DNA of 64,000 nucleotides from Centroberyx gerrardi. Taxonomy: Eukaryota > Chordata > Actinopteri > Beryciformes > Berycidae. A program made the position numbers and the translations under genes. Positions 1 through 11,703 of the stretch are shown here, in pieces. Under the pieces are notes generated by a model. That model did not search any database. It was not told the origin of the DNA and saw only the letters and a list, made by a program, of their open reading frames with translations. Where the stretch lies: NCBI RefSeq assembly GCF_048128805.1, contig NC_136005.1, positions 14,128,472 through 14,192,471 of the forward strand. Reading direction: 5' to 3'. Positions within the stretch are counted from its first letter, which is position 1. Every line of letters starts with the position of its first letter.

Positions 1-999
1 CAGTCAGACTGCACTGCTGCAAAACCACCATGTGGAGGCAACACTGAGTCTGCTGAAAGCCAGTCTGGCTCGAACATCAATTCATCCACAGTTCTCTCTT
101 TACTCCAGAAGGGATACTCAGTGAGTATTGAAAGAGACCTGCCACAAGCTACTCTAGAAGACTTTGTTCAGGATAGCCGGTCGCTGCAGAGCTCTGAGCC
201 CTCACTTTATGAGAGACAGGTGTGTGTTCTGCTGCTGCAAATAGTAATGGGGTTACAACATCTGTACGACAACAGTGCCGCTGGCGTTGAGCTCAGGCCC
301 CAGGATGTCTTTCTAGTGTGGCCCAGAAGGGAGAGAGGGGAGAAGACAGAGGGAGAAGCAGTGACTGAGCAAGAAGAGGATGCTTCTGAAAGAGGAGGGA
401 TGAAGAGAGGTGTGGAGACAGAAAGAAGTAACAGACTTAAAGAAGAGATGGAGTGGGAAAAGACAGAGTGGAAAAAGGAAAGCGCCCAGATGTTATGGAG
501 AGCGTGGGGTGCCCCTCGTGTAGTGTTAACCCGCCATCCTCCTTGTGTTTCTGGACCTCAACCCCTGACCTCCCAGATTGGAGCCCTACTTCAACACTGT
601 CTCCACCCACAAGAAAGCCTGTCTTCTCTTACCAAAGGCTCAGCTGCAGCTCTCTCTGAGCCCCCGTATAAAAGGGGGTTCCTTTACCTAGCCTCTTGGC
701 TCCAGTCTGAGTCCAGTGGGCTACAGATGGCAGACGTGGTGGCCTTCCTTCAGGCCCTCCTCTGGGGGCCCCATGTCCCACTCATCCAGTTAAATTGCAA
801 TGGCTCCACAACCACCACTGTGCATAACTGGCTGTCAATCAAGCGGGCACTGCTGGTGATGAAGTTGGCAGAGAGAGGGCTGATCCAGGATCAGTCTGTT
901 CTTGACTGGGAGGACTGCCTGTGCCTGCAGTACCTATCATTTACTGACTCTGAAACAGTGATGAGAGTCACTGATCGGCTAGGACTCAGTGTAGGCTGA
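1..999 (+). CDS. peak3: PEAK-family pseudokinase, C-terminal part (probable peak3), 5' partial
   Basis: The frame is open from base 1 to a TGA ending at 999 (332 residues). The true exon may begin at about 108, after a plausible acceptor (ttctctctttactccag). The reading contains a degenerate catalytic-loop region, GVELRPQDVFLVW, at about residues 92-104; the HRD-type aspartate is missing, as expected for PEAK pseudokinases. Next comes a charged Glu/Lys/Arg-rich insert of about 50 residues, then helical C-lobe and SHED-like segments with WLSIKRALLVMKLAERGL and DWEDCLCLQYL. PEAK proteins are cytoplasmic scaffolds that dimerise through the SHED helices and bind adaptor proteins. The family call rests on remembered motifs. 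The choice of peak3 over prag1 or peak1 rests on the convergent position next to oaz1, as in human 19p13.3. The N-terminus lies outside the window. Confidence 0.65.
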   Translation, partial: QSDCTAAKPPCGGNTESAESQSGSNINSSTVLSLLQKGYSVSIERDLPQATLEDFVQDSRSLQSSEPSLYERQVCVLLLQIVMGLQHLYDNSAAGVELRPQDVFLVWPRRERGEKTEGEAVTEQEEDASERGGMKRGVETERSNRLKEEMEWEKTEWKKESAQMLWRAWGAPRVVLTRHPPCVSGPQPLTSQIGALLQHCLHPQESLSSLTKGSAAALSEPPYKRGFLYLASWLQSESSGLQMADVVAFLQALLWGPHVPLIQLNCNGSTTTTVHNWLSIKRALLVMKLAERGLIQDQSVLDWEDCLCLQYLSFTDSETVMRVTDRLGLSVG

Positions 1000-2430
1000 G
1001 TCTACAACTGTTTCAGTCCTTGTGTGTGAAAATCAATTTGAGTGAGTCCAGCTTAAAATGTTACTCTCATTAACAACTGACTCAGCCAGTCTTTTAAATT
1101 CATCCCACTGATGACACTGGGATTTTTGCTAAAATATAGTAGCAGGTAAATTGTCACTCTCCACTACCTTTTCCATCTACAATCAACAGTGAAGATGCAT
1201 TTCACAATTTGTGTTAAGGTGAATGCCATCCTTCCTTAAAGTAGACACAGTTAACTAGTGCTATTAAATAATCGATTAGTCGAAAATTAATCAATTATAA
1301 TTTTGATAATTAATCATTTGAGTCATTTATCAAGTAAAAAGATCAAACATTTGCTGGTTACAGCTTTGCTGCTTTACTCCGTTTCTTATCATTATAAAAT
1401 TAATACTTTGAATACTAAATAATCAATTTTAAGAATCAGAAGTTCCAGAATCACTGGAACTTGTGATGTCATTATTTCTGACATTCTATAGACTAAATGA
1501 TTAATAATGAATATAATCGTATAATGAAAATAATCATTAGTTGCAGCCCTACAATTAATGATGGATGTTTCATTTACTGCTCTTTATAATGTAAAATGGC
1601 TTAAAAAAAATACTGCACTTGTCAATCATTCATTCTCTGTCTCATCTGTTTTATCTCTTTGGTATTGTCCATGTTAGTGCTTTGTCACGCTCAGCCGTCC
1701 TGGTGGGGGATCCCTCTTGGGCTTGGCTCACCCAAGGTTTCTCCAATTTTTTTCCTAATATGGTTTTCTTGGGAATTTTTCCTTGTTTGCACTGAGGGTC
1801 TAAGGTTGGTGGTGCCAGGAAGGCTAGGCTAAATAGTTTAGGTAGGCTTGTTATGCCTCTCCAACATGTCTGGTTTTGTTTCATTGTTTTATTTTGTTGC
1901 ATATTACATCACTTTGTTCTGTGATTGATTGTTGATTAGTTAGATCTTTATACCGTCCTTTGAGACATGCTTGTTAAGGGATATAAAATAAATCAACTTT
2001 TGCATCTTCTCTCATCAAGAATATAAAACACAATTTTAGCTTGTGTTATAGTAGTCAGGTAAGTAGGGCCTTTTTGTTTGCCTTCTAGCCATAATTATCT
2101 AAATACAAGGCTTTGGCTCCAATCAATCTACATACACTCATACTAGCTCAAGATAATAATGAATAAACTATATAAGGATACAGTAGACAGAAAATAAGAT
2201 CTACCATTTGTTCAAAACTGTAACAAGTAACTAGCCATCACGATCCCTACCATTCAATATTGTGCTATTATTCTTGTTATGCTTGTCACATTGACATGAT
2301 TGTATACTATTGTTTCTACATATTGCATTTATATAGGAACCTGAAGGACTAATAAATCATGGAGATGCCTATCAAATTGTAAGCCATTAACTCTTACAGG
2401 TTGCTTGTCTGTATGACTTTACAACAAAAC
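1000..2430. other. 3' UTR / intergenic spacer between the convergent peak3 and oaz1 genes
   Basis: No coding frame is supported. It holds a degraded MITE (1260-1550) and AT-rich sequence. The only clear AATAAA on the plus strand is at about 1987-1992 (ataaaataaatc), a candidate polyadenylation signal for the pseudokinase gene, which would give it a 3' UTR of about 1 kb. Confidence 0.5.
1260..1550. mobile_element. Degraded hAT-like MITE (ataatcgattag / ttgcagccct family)
   Basis: The sequence begins with a run of ATCGATTAG and AATTAATCA motifs. It ends at 1550 with ataatcattagttgcagccct, the terminus of a widespread teleost non-autonomous element. The matching left terminus (agggctgcaac) is not present, so the left end is lost or decayed. 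I see no target-site duplication. The family is recognised from memory. Confidence 0.55.
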
Positions 2431-2434
2431 ACAT

Positions 2435-2525
2435 CCCACTCTAAGGTGAGCACTTTTATTTAGTACAGTTACAACATGCAGATTTCTGTCAAGTGAATCA
2501 AAGCAACAAATTAAAATCCATGCAC

Positions 2526-2565
<40 letters not shown>

Positions 2566-2981
2566 CAATATAAACAGGAGAATCAACTGAAAATAACCAT
2601 GGAAACCTATATAATTACATGAATAAGATGAATTTAAATGTTTTACCATAAATATTACATCATAGAGATGATCACTGGGGTGTACAGGAGGGTAAATAGG
2701 AAGTCAGCACTACACATCATGGAAAATAATACAGTGGCGAGGATGCTTTGCCCAGATTTTATGTGGGCGCTTGCTTTACATTCCTGGCATATAACATCTT
2801 ACACTAGTGCAAATATCATTGCAACACAGCACATGGTAGGTAAAATTAAAACAAAGAACCTCTTTCACAGGAAACCTCAACCATACTGAGCTTGGATAAT
2901 AATCATTTCCCAAAAATTATAAAGATGGGTGGGTATGGGTTGAAAGAACAACAACCAACATTTGTAATTGCTCAGCGTAGT
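2435..2981 (-). other. oaz1: Probable oaz1 3' UTR
   Basis: Sequence between the oaz1 stop codon and a minus-strand AATAAA at 2454-2459 (tttatt on the plus strand), so the UTR is about 540 nt. It includes the A31/T31 tract. The cleavage site itself is not visible. Confidence 0.5.
2533..2563. repeat. Poly(A) tract, 31 bp
   Basis: Uninterrupted A31 on the plus strand (poly-U in the oaz1 transcript), within the probable oaz1 3' UTR. Confidence 0.95.
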
Positions 2982-5900
2982 TTAATCGTCGTCGGAGGAG
3001 TCTCGCTCGATGCTGTAAGCCATGAAGAAAGCGTCAGGGCGGGTAGGGACGAGGGGATGACCCGGTCTCACAATCTCAAAGCCCAGGAAACTGAATGTAC
3101 GCAGTAGGGATGCTGAGGGCGAAGAACATATGGGAAAATTTAAGTTTGAAAGACTTGATTTAATTTCTTCAGCAGTGAGTGCTGAATATTCCTACGGCCC
3201 ACAGCTGCTGTTTTTGATACAGACGGTTTTATTCCACAGTTGGATGTTTGGTTCACAGCCTGTTTCCCCAAAAATAAAACGAACACAAAACAAGTGAAGA
3301 CAAGCTCGGTGCTAGTTACAAGCTTGCCAGCTGTGAGCGCCTTGGCAAATCATATCACAAGTGTGGGCGTTTTCCTATGACAACACCTCTAATCTTTTAG
3401 CAACACCTCTTGAGTGCGTTTACAATCGCATTAATATACCGTTTATATTCGGGATATTCAAATATTCCATTTATGAGTTGGCACATGTAAACGCCATATC
3501 CCATCAGGCCTCTGATAAGGATTCCTTAATCTAGTTTTGCTTTAGGTAAAAAAAAACCAGGGTGAGTTACTAAGGCATTTCCTACAACCAACGCTTGCCA
3601 TGCAAGGCATTACTGTTAGTAACAACTGACAAAGATATTGAGAGCTAATGGACTGCAGTGTTTTCTATGTGCAGACTTGAAGGAGGTTATAGACTGTACA
3701 AAAGGATTTGCATCACTCAAACCTTAGAGCTCTCCAACACCAAGTCTCAGAGAAGCGGTTTGGTTGCACTGGCTCTGTACATAATTTATTACAAGTGCAC
3801 ATTTCACATCTATTTGCACGCTTGTTATGCAGCTTGAGTGCTCGTTGTATATTCTGTGCGCCCACAGTAATGTGTTGTGACCACAAGTTAATACTTTGTG
3901 ACCCAACAGGGCAGCCACTCCTTGGCTCTGTAGCTGGCCTACAAAGGTTAATACCAAAGGAATTTCAGACATGTGCAGGTCAGGGCCTAATGGGGGAGAA
4001 GCTAATGAAAATCCTAAAATCTCTTGGCAACATTAGCACATGTACATGCTTGTCTGATTGTCAACATAAATGAGCGAACAATATTTCAACTCCACAGGTA
4101 TTTAGTAACAAAGATTTGCCTTGGAATGTTGCTTACATTTTCCTTTGGCACAATCAAGATGAGACACTTTTCAACAGAGTGAATCAAAATGTTTAGAAAT
4201 ATTTATAATAACATGGCTTACAAGAGGTTTTGAATGAAATTTCTATATTAAATAACCTACTTCTAAATGGACAAAATATACATTATGAATTTATATTCAT
4301 ATACAAATCCATTTAATGCATTTTCCCATTGCTGAAGACATTAACAATAGTGAGTTTTGTCATCAGACTTCAAGATGACTAAATTCTTGCTACACACATC
4401 ACCATGTCAGTTTCACAGAGAAACGGTCAGGTAAATCAGTCGCCCTGATAATCACCAATTGGCATTTTCTTTTTCAGTCGTTTCTGAAAGTCTTGTCAAG
4501 GTTTTTGCTTGACAGTTACATCTGCTAACTCACTTATTCACTTTAGTTAAGCAAATCAAAACAAAAACTCATACATACCTCAAGCATTTGTCACTTATTT
4601 TGATCATTGGTGTCCTTATTATGATGTGGCAGGCAATAATTACTTTACAAAATTGTGTTTTGATTTGTTGATGAAGAGCAGAAGCCAGCTTTCTTTGGAA
4701 GGTGTGGTGAAATCTCTCACCGACAGCCAACAAATTAAACTGCTCAAATGTGTGAATACAGTTATATAAGCTTATTTTATGCAGTCTTACATTTTCTTAA
4801 ACAAAATGCGGTCTTTGGTAGCACATGCATGAGCCCATTTCTGCCATCTGATATCACATATGCATAACTGTATGACTTATAGCTGTTCAGATGGTACAAA
4901 TTCCCAGTGTTACGCCAGTCAGAGCTTTTATTCTAAGTAATGGTTTGAGAAACCCAAACAAAAGGAAGTCTCACCTCTATCATCACGGCTCTTGTGAAAG
5001 CAGATGAACACATGATCAACTTGCAGCTGCTCTTCTGCAAACTCCAGCAGGAGAGCAAAACTGGTGAGAAACAGTAGGAGAGGTGTCAATGAATTACAGG
5101 AGGGACGTTAATGAATTACACAGGAAAATAATTGGTCATGAAGGTCAAGGAACATTTCCATGAACAAACCACAACAAAAAAGCAGGTTTCAACAGAGAGG
5201 ATAGCTCAATATACCCTCAGCCTGTAAGATGCTGACTTGGGCCAGTTGATTGGTCAGTTAGTGGCCAAATTAGGCCAGTGCCTGGTCTAGGTCTGTCGCC
5301 AGGTGATAAGCCCGTTATATTTGCCTCTCTCTGCTCTGGCCCACTCTCGTCACAGCCGACCAATCTAGTCTCATGAATTTCCCCCATCTTTTCACCCCAT
5401 GTTACTGCTGTTATATTTACAGGAAAGTTATGCATTTATGAACAGTTTTATTTTTCAATCAATTCTCTGCTGTATATTATGAACTGTCAATATCAAACAT
5501 TCTGTTGTAATAAATCTACATTTTTAAAATAAACTTAAATGCATAAAAAAGAGGTTACTTTCGTGTTTGCCTGCTGGGCCAGTGAAAAAAACTGTACACC
5601 AGGGGCAACTCTGACCTACTGGCCCATCCAGGCAAGTGGAAAAAATTCTTCATGTTGAAACCTGAAAAGGTTTTCATCAAACATATTCCTCTTTACCAAA
5701 TTGACACTAGAAAAACAGCTATATATATCAAAGAGGCTGAGCTTACTAACCTGTCTTTGCTGCCCTCAGGCAAAGCTCCAGGGGGGATTTCAACATAAAG
5801 GTTCCCCCCTTTCAGCGCCGCCCTCCAGACACAGTGCTTGCCTTCAGAGCGACGGGACTCGAAGAGTAGAAAGCGCACTCTGCCGTTGGCAGGGGGAGGC

Positions 5901-8900
5901 TCCTCAAGAACCAGCAACTGAGCATCCTGAGGAACAGGAGAGCAAACAGTTAGAAAAGAGGAATATACAGAAGTGAAAAGAATCATTCAACAGATACATA
6001 ATAAATAGATATCATGGTAAAATTTAATTAAATGCAGGATGTAATAGAGCTAAGAATTTTTAAAGCATTAGTCTGCGAGTTGAAAATGATGATAAATTAG
6101 TCTAAGTTGATTAAATACAAAAGAAATCATGACAGTTAGGAAAACAACATAGACCTGTCCAAGGAAACTGTTGTGACCCAGATAAAATAAAAAAACAACA
6201 GCTGTAGAACAGTGTGTCTGAAACGGCAATGATACAACACAGGGTATGCCTGAGTGTGAAGTCATCTAGGGAAAAAAAGCGATTGTGTCAAGTTCGATAC
6301 CATAAAGATAATAAACAAGTACAGTACTCTGTGTGCCTCTATCAATGAGGATGAGCCTTACAGTTTCATTCAAACATTACAAAAATGTGGCCTACTTTGA
6401 TTTAGAGTAGTAGTATATCAAAACAATGACATCAGTAGCTTGACTAAGGGTGTAACAATTCAAATCAATATGCCTGAATTAATGTGTAAAATACAGCTTC
6501 ATCGATTCAAACAGCTTGTATTGGGCAGAAGTTTGGAGGGAACTGTACCTAAAATCGATGCAGACTTCTCCTGGTAAAGCCATATATGATAGATGTGTGA
6601 TTTTTTTATTTTAGCACCTAATAATGTAATTTACTCCTTGTGTGTGTCTCTGCCTCCGAGTCCATGAGGTCGTCTGTCAGTAAAAGTGTGGCAATATGTA
6701 AAACTTGTCATGGAGCAGTGAAATATAAAAAGGTAGCACTACTAATCTCCTGACCCAGAGACGCCATGGACTTGCGATTAAACAATGGCCCGTTTTAAAG
6801 GATTATTTTGAGTTGAGTGATTTTGTTCTATGATCAAAAATCCAAAAAGGATATTATCATGGTCATCAGAATGTGAAAGACACCATATTAATGTATATTT
6901 CTGATATTTCTGACAGAACTGATTTAAACAACCAGTTGTAAAACAATGGTAGAAGTAAAATGGAACCGTTTACCGCATCAAATCATATTACATCGCAACA
7001 CACCGCACCGAGACAGCTCTGAATCAAATCAGATTGAATTGTTGGCTTCTTAAAATTTATGTTGGCTGCATTGAATCATCGATTCTGGATTGAGATGCAT
7101 ACTGAACTGGTCTCAGAAGGAGAGACACACACCCCTACAAAGGGTAGAAGAGGTTAAATGAAAAAAGTGGCTGAACTCACAGAGTAGAATAGCTTAGCTG
7201 AAAGATTGCGATCCCGCTGGTCATTCCCTCGCCCACCTGGGATCTTCAGGGGTGGGAGAGGGGCATCAGGAGCACCACAGAGGCCCCGGACACGGGTTAC
7301 TGCAACAGCGGGAGCACCTCCTGGGACTGGAGATACTGGAGGGTGAAACAAACACACACACGAATGGAGACATTATCAGTGGAGGATTCACTCGAGGTAG
7401 AAATACCAACTACAGACCAAAACCACAATCACACAGCACAGTTGTGTCACACGTTAAGATGAGCCCTTCATCTCAGAAATTGTAGTAAAACATTGTCCAA
7501 AATTAGGTGAGAGCACTCTTATAAACCACATACAGGGCCGGGGGTTGAAGTTCAATAAGTAATATATATATATCACTGTCTAAAGCATAAAAGTTTGCAC
7601 AACATGTTGATTAATGATAAAAAGGAACACTTTACTTGTGTATAATGAGTAACGGACAGGATCTAGGTCTGGTTTATGTTACATCACCACTGAACACCAG
7701 CCTGTGTTGGCTTGTCATCACTGATGACTCATTAAAACTAAAATGACTGTGTGTGCCCACTTTCAGTCAAATTCACTAGAACCCCTAGTGACAAATTATG
7801 TTTTCACTTCCCCCATTCATCACTATGAGTAAGCAAGAGGAATGTGCATGAGGGTACATGACTGGATACGATCCTTGTCACTTTGCCCAGCGGAAAAATG
7901 AATTTTTCATTTACGAAGAGTAACTTCAAACCTCCTGAAACAAACATTGATTTGTGTGTGCCTTGGTTTCTCTAGCATCACTTTAAGCTTAGTGTGTCAC
8001 ATAATTCCTCGGGGACAGCTATCAGAGAAACAGGTTAATTCTGTTTGTCTAGCCATTAGCCTACTTTAGTCCTGCACTGCTGTGTCTGCCCGCTTTACAC
8101 TAACTAACAACAGCGCAGGGAGAAACACCAGCTTACACAACTCACTGAGCCAGACCAGCCATTTTGATTCAGAGGCCAGTCAGTGTGTTCTATAGAATTA
8201 GTCTAGCTTGTGTGTGTGTGTGAGTCAGAGTGTGTGTGTGTGGCGGGCTGCATTTACTGTGTTGAGAGTAGGCCTATTCTCAGAGCTCCTGTCGGGAACA
8301 AAACCCATTAGCAGCAGCACTGCTGCCACCGTGACTCTAACACTCTCGCAGATGCACGCTTACGCAAACGGCACTGCTGTGCTATATGTGGAGCAGACGT
8401 GTGAAAACCAAATGAGAACCATTGTCACCTATATAGCTCAGCCCAACCAAGCCATATGCAATATCCAACCTATTTCCTGATCATGTGAGGCATAGGTGTC
8501 ATGCTGTTATATTAAGGGTAAATTAAAACTAACAGTAATGGGCACATGATGTTCTCCTGAAATCCCATTGCCAGATAACAGCCATGTACCATTCTTATAC
8601 AAAACCCTGCCGCTTTGCACTCCATCTGCACTGCATTCAAACTAAAAGACGCCACAAGGCTTTCAATAAACTTCTCAGTGCCGTTAACAACATTCCTTGA
8701 AATCCCCATGCCCACAGTAGGCAGCTATGCACATTCATGAGTATGGTTATCTTGGTTAAGACAGCTGCTCTGGTCACATGGGAGCTTCTGCTCACGTAAG
8801 AGAAGCTTTTCCATGTGAATATGATGCCAAGATGGGATAAAAACAAACAAACACTGATCTCTGAGATATATCCTAACACAAATGTAATAGGCTATTAGAG

Positions 8901-10652
8901 GAAAATTAGGGGCTTGTGGTGGATAATGTGCTATGATACTCTAACATCAAAGTAGTTCACATAATCAGTAACTGTGAGGTCAGTTAAGAGAGGCACCGGT
9001 TGGTGAAAAAGAGTGCTTTGGCTTTAAGAAAGAAAAACAAACAACTGCAGCGGCCATGAATAATCCTTAAACTCATTTTATACAAACACTAAGCATGGGC
9101 TGCCACTGTATCAAAATACTTATATAAGAGCATCTACACACATCTGCTGGTAGTAATAATGCCAAAATCACTAACAGAAAAAGATAGAATGATAATTTCA
9201 CGTCTACTAGAAAAAGAGGATGTCAAAGCCTAGGCTCTTGGTGTGCAAGATGTCATCAGGGATTCAAAATCCCCTTAGTCTGCTTCCCCTGCAGAGTGCA
9301 GTGGAAATTTCCAAAAATTGCACAAGGCTGTAAAACTAGACTAACAGCCTAAACCAATATCTTGTCAAGACCTGACGGATGACAAACAGTAAAAACACCT
9401 GGGCAGTAGCTCAAGATGTTGTTCAATCATGACCTACATTCCCAAGCTTCAAACCCCACTGCGTTCTCATTTCGAGTCAATCAGTGCTACGCACTCAGCG
9501 GGAACTGACCCAGCAAGCAAGCCATCTTGTCACATTTTAACCATTGGAGTCCACTATCTTGCAAATAATACCACAATGGTTAATATCACACTAAATCAGA
9601 TCAACACACAACAAATGTTATCGTAAATGTCGATTGACCATTGCGGTCGATTGCTCCTTTCTAAACCAAGTGGTGTCCATCTACTCCACTACGGTTCAGG
9701 GTGACTTAGCACCTGAGCCCGAGGGCGAAATGGAAAAAAACAAGCAAGCCAGCCACAAATCATCTATTGAGCTATCAAGGTAACTAGGCTGGTTAGCAAC
9801 AAGCTACGACATGTTTTGTGAATCACATATTCTGTTAAGATGCAAGTAAAATTCACGACATGTTTGGTTCAAGGGTATAGCTGAACTAAAATGACGTGGT
9901 GTTAATAACATTCCTTGTTTTCGTCGCAGCAGCGAATGTTCGAAAACATCCGACTCGTACTGTAACGTCGTTAGCCGTTAGCTAACGTAATTTTAAATCA
10001 GTAATCCATCTAGCTATTTAAACCAACAAACTCAACTGACGCGAGAAATTACCCGGTTAAGAAGGCGTTGTTTATACCGAGTACATGGAAAACCATAGCT
10101 ATAAAAAGCTTTGTTGTCAATAGCATACTAGCTGCTCCTGGCTAACTTACATTAGCTAGTTGGCGCATTTAATTTACTCTGCTACTAGCTAACGCGTTAG
10201 CTAACGTTAGGTAGCTAGCTAGAGCCTCCACAGCAACGTTGACTATCGGATGCTGTCTATTTGCTGGATGCCAATATTCAACGATTAAGTGTTGCCCGAT
10301 CTAGGTTACTGGTCTGTAATTTAAGGTTATATCAATTCACAATCCTTTCACACGATTTAGTAAAGGTACTACAAAAACGCTGGGATATGTGTTGGTAACA
10401 TCATTTTGAAAGAGAAGGTCGTAAACAAGGAATACAGAAATTGTACCAATCCAGGAAATATCCTATGTCTCGTATGTAGGCCGCGGTTTTGAAACTTAGC
10501 TAACCTTAATTCCCAACAATTACGACAACATACCTTTCACTTTCAGGTTTATTACTGGTTTGTTCAATAACTGGCATCTCGGATAAGTTTCTCTCTTTTT
10601 CTCTAACAAAACAATGGCTATTCAATATCGTCTGTAGGTTGGATTTAACCAT
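2982..10652 (-). CDS. oaz1: Ornithine decarboxylase antizyme 1, read through a +1 frameshift
   Basis: Five coding exons with matching phases: 10652-10534, 7335-7181, 5926-5751, 5060-4975, 3112-2982. They give 221 residues after one base is skipped at the frameshift. Antizyme binds ODC monomers, sends them to the 26S proteasome without ubiquitin and blocks polyamine uptake. The short first frame starts [15 protein letters not shown] and ends CPGPLWCS followed by UGA. The second frame gives the family hallmarks [79 protein letters not shown] and the acidic C-terminus DSSDD. Length and exon number fit vertebrate antizymes. Polyamines are expected to raise the frameshift rate and so close a feedback loop. 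I cannot tell which teleost oaz1 co-orthologue (a or b) this is. Confidence 0.95.
3113..4974 (-). other. oaz1: oaz1 intron 4
   Basis: No coding signal. It contains the 78-bp inverted-repeat element at 3417-3494; otherwise AT-rich sequence without a recognisable feature. Confidence 0.8.
3417..3494. repeat. Short inverted-repeat element, about 78 bp, in oaz1 intron 4
   Basis: Perfect 9-bp inverted ends: gcgtttaca (3417-3425) and tgtaaacgc (3486-3494). They enclose AT-rich sequence with internal partial palindromes (ccgtttatattcggg, aatattcca). It resembles very short teleost MITEs. No target duplication was found. Confidence 0.4.
6449..7136. mobile_element. hAT-like non-autonomous element in oaz1 intron 2
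   Basis: The left end reads agggtgtaacaattc (6449 on) and the right end acacacccct (about 7127-7136), imperfect inverted termini of the teleost 'ggggtgtaacgattc' type. Inside are paired motifs such as gattcaaac, atcgattc and accgcatcaaat. No clean 8-bp duplication is visible. The right end lies only about 45 bp from the donor of oaz1 exon 2. Confidence 0.45.
7226..7271 (-). promoter_or_regulatory. oaz1: Programmed +1 ribosomal frameshift site with 3' stimulatory stem
   Basis: On the minus strand the shift site is UCC-UGA-U (7265-7271; the UGA is 7266-7268). The zero frame stops there, and skipping one U gives [10 protein letters not shown]. Two downstream arms pair as a stem: GGUGGGCGAGGG (7226-7237) with CCCUCUCCCACC (7251-7262), one mismatch in twelve. 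This matches the position and sequence of the known antizyme pseudoknot stem. The family mechanism is established; the stem is read directly here. Confidence 0.93.
7336..10533 (-). other. oaz1: oaz1 intron 1 (3.2 kb)
   Basis: No supported exon. It contains a short TG-rich stretch near 8210-8245 and, at 9960-10220, a cluster of GCTAAC/GTTAGC/GCTAGC repeats, a common low-complexity motif of teleost DNA. The bases next to exon 1 are ordinary intron sequence. Confidence 0.8.
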
Positions 10653-10800
10653 CCGGCCAACGTCCACGCCCGCAGACCGCTCTTGCCTCTCCTCGCCAAG
10701 TGATAATTGAGAGGGCAGGAAGCAGTATTTGACAGAGGGGAGTGTCCTGTTGGTCATGACGTATAGCAGTGAAAATATGACGCAGTTAATTAATCCATTT
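10653..10800 (-). promoter_or_regulatory. oaz1: oaz1 5' UTR / proximal promoter
   Basis: Upstream of the family start codon the frame stays open back to another ATG at 10757-10755, in frame with the antizyme start. CRE-like TGACG motifs on the plus strand occur at about 10758 and 10779. No TATA box was found. The transcription start is not defined by sequence alone. Confidence 0.4.
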
Positions 10801-10930
10801 ACTAAATTAGGCTACTTAAGCAAGAAAATAAAATAAACCATTTGAAATGTAAACCTATCATACACACATGCCATTGTCATTGAATATTTAATGTAAATGC
10901 GGTGCCAATGCCTATTTTAATAGTCTATTT

Positions 10931-11085
10931 CAGAGGTGGAAAGAGTACTAAACTGCCATACTCACTTAGGCTATAAGAACTGTTACTTTACTTAAGTGTA
11001 AGTTACTAGTGTAAAAATCTACTTGAGTAAAAGTAAAAAGTAGCTAATTTAAAAATGTACTCAACGTAAAAGTTACATGTGATCG
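10931..11085. mobile_element. hAT-like repeat fragment (cagaggtggaaagagtac family)
   Basis: It begins cagaggtggaaagagtac and continues with runs of acttgagtaaaagtaaaaagta. This is the left portion of a very common teleost non-autonomous element, recognised from memory. A possible right remnant (aatacttgaataagtacaag) lies at about 11748-11767, on the far side of the SINE at 11340-11702, which suggests that the SINE is nested inside it. Confidence 0.5.
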
Positions 11086-11339
11086 GATCACATGTTCTCT
11101 TGTATAAAAGGTAAGAAGGATCACAGTGATCCTTGTGCGATGCAAAAAGGATGAGAGAACATAGAGTTTAAACTAGACTCTTAAAGTAAAGCCAGATTCA
11201 CTTCTGCTTTGCTGACTGACGGTTCACTGCTAATGGTACCACAATTGCCCAATTTATGGTTGGTCAGTTTCGGTCAATGCTTATGGAGAGCCTCTAAACT
11301 TTGTATTCTGTACTGATGTGATTTAGAATATGCTGAATG

Positions 11340-11659
11340 AGGGGGTTCCCTACTTCCCTACTTGACTGGAAGGTTGCCGGCTCAAACCTCTGATTGTCTG
11401 GGGAAAATGTGGGTGGGGAAAAATGAATGAGTAATGCTCTCCCCCAACTGCTGTCAAGGAACCTTTTAGCAAGGCACTTAACCCCAAACTGCTCCAGTGG
11501 GGCTGCTCAGTGAGCCAACACTGACTGGTAGTACTGGGCAGCTCCAGGTGCAAATGTGTGGAAATGAATGCCTCTTATTTTACTCTTCTCCAGCAGGGCA
11601 TGGCTGGAAAAGAGCAAGCATGCTCAGTCCATTTCCCCTGGATAAAGGGAGTTTAAAAA

Positions 11660-11702
<43 letters not shown>
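11340..11702 (+). mobile_element. tRNA-derived SINE with poly(A)-(TA)n tail
   Basis: A degenerate B-box-like block (ccggctcaaacct) lies near 11378. It is followed by the teleost SINE body motif agcaaggcacttaacc...aactgctcc at about 11469-11495. The element ends in A14 (11655-11668) and about 17 TA repeats (11669-11702). The left boundary is approximate. Confidence 0.55.
11669..11702. repeat. (TA)n microsatellite
   Basis: Seventeen TA units following the A-rich SINE tail. Confidence 0.95.

Positions 11703-11703
<1 letters not shown>

Noticed and set aside
666-672. TATAAAA on the plus strand
   Set aside because: Lies inside the pseudokinase coding frame (codons Pro-Tyr-Lys-Arg) with no gene starting downstream.
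9960-10220. Dense GCTAAC/GTTAGC motifs that looked like a regulatory palindrome array
   Set aside because: The same low-complexity motif recurs at about 48090-48140 and 62290-62480 and is widespread in fish DNA; nothing ties it to a function.
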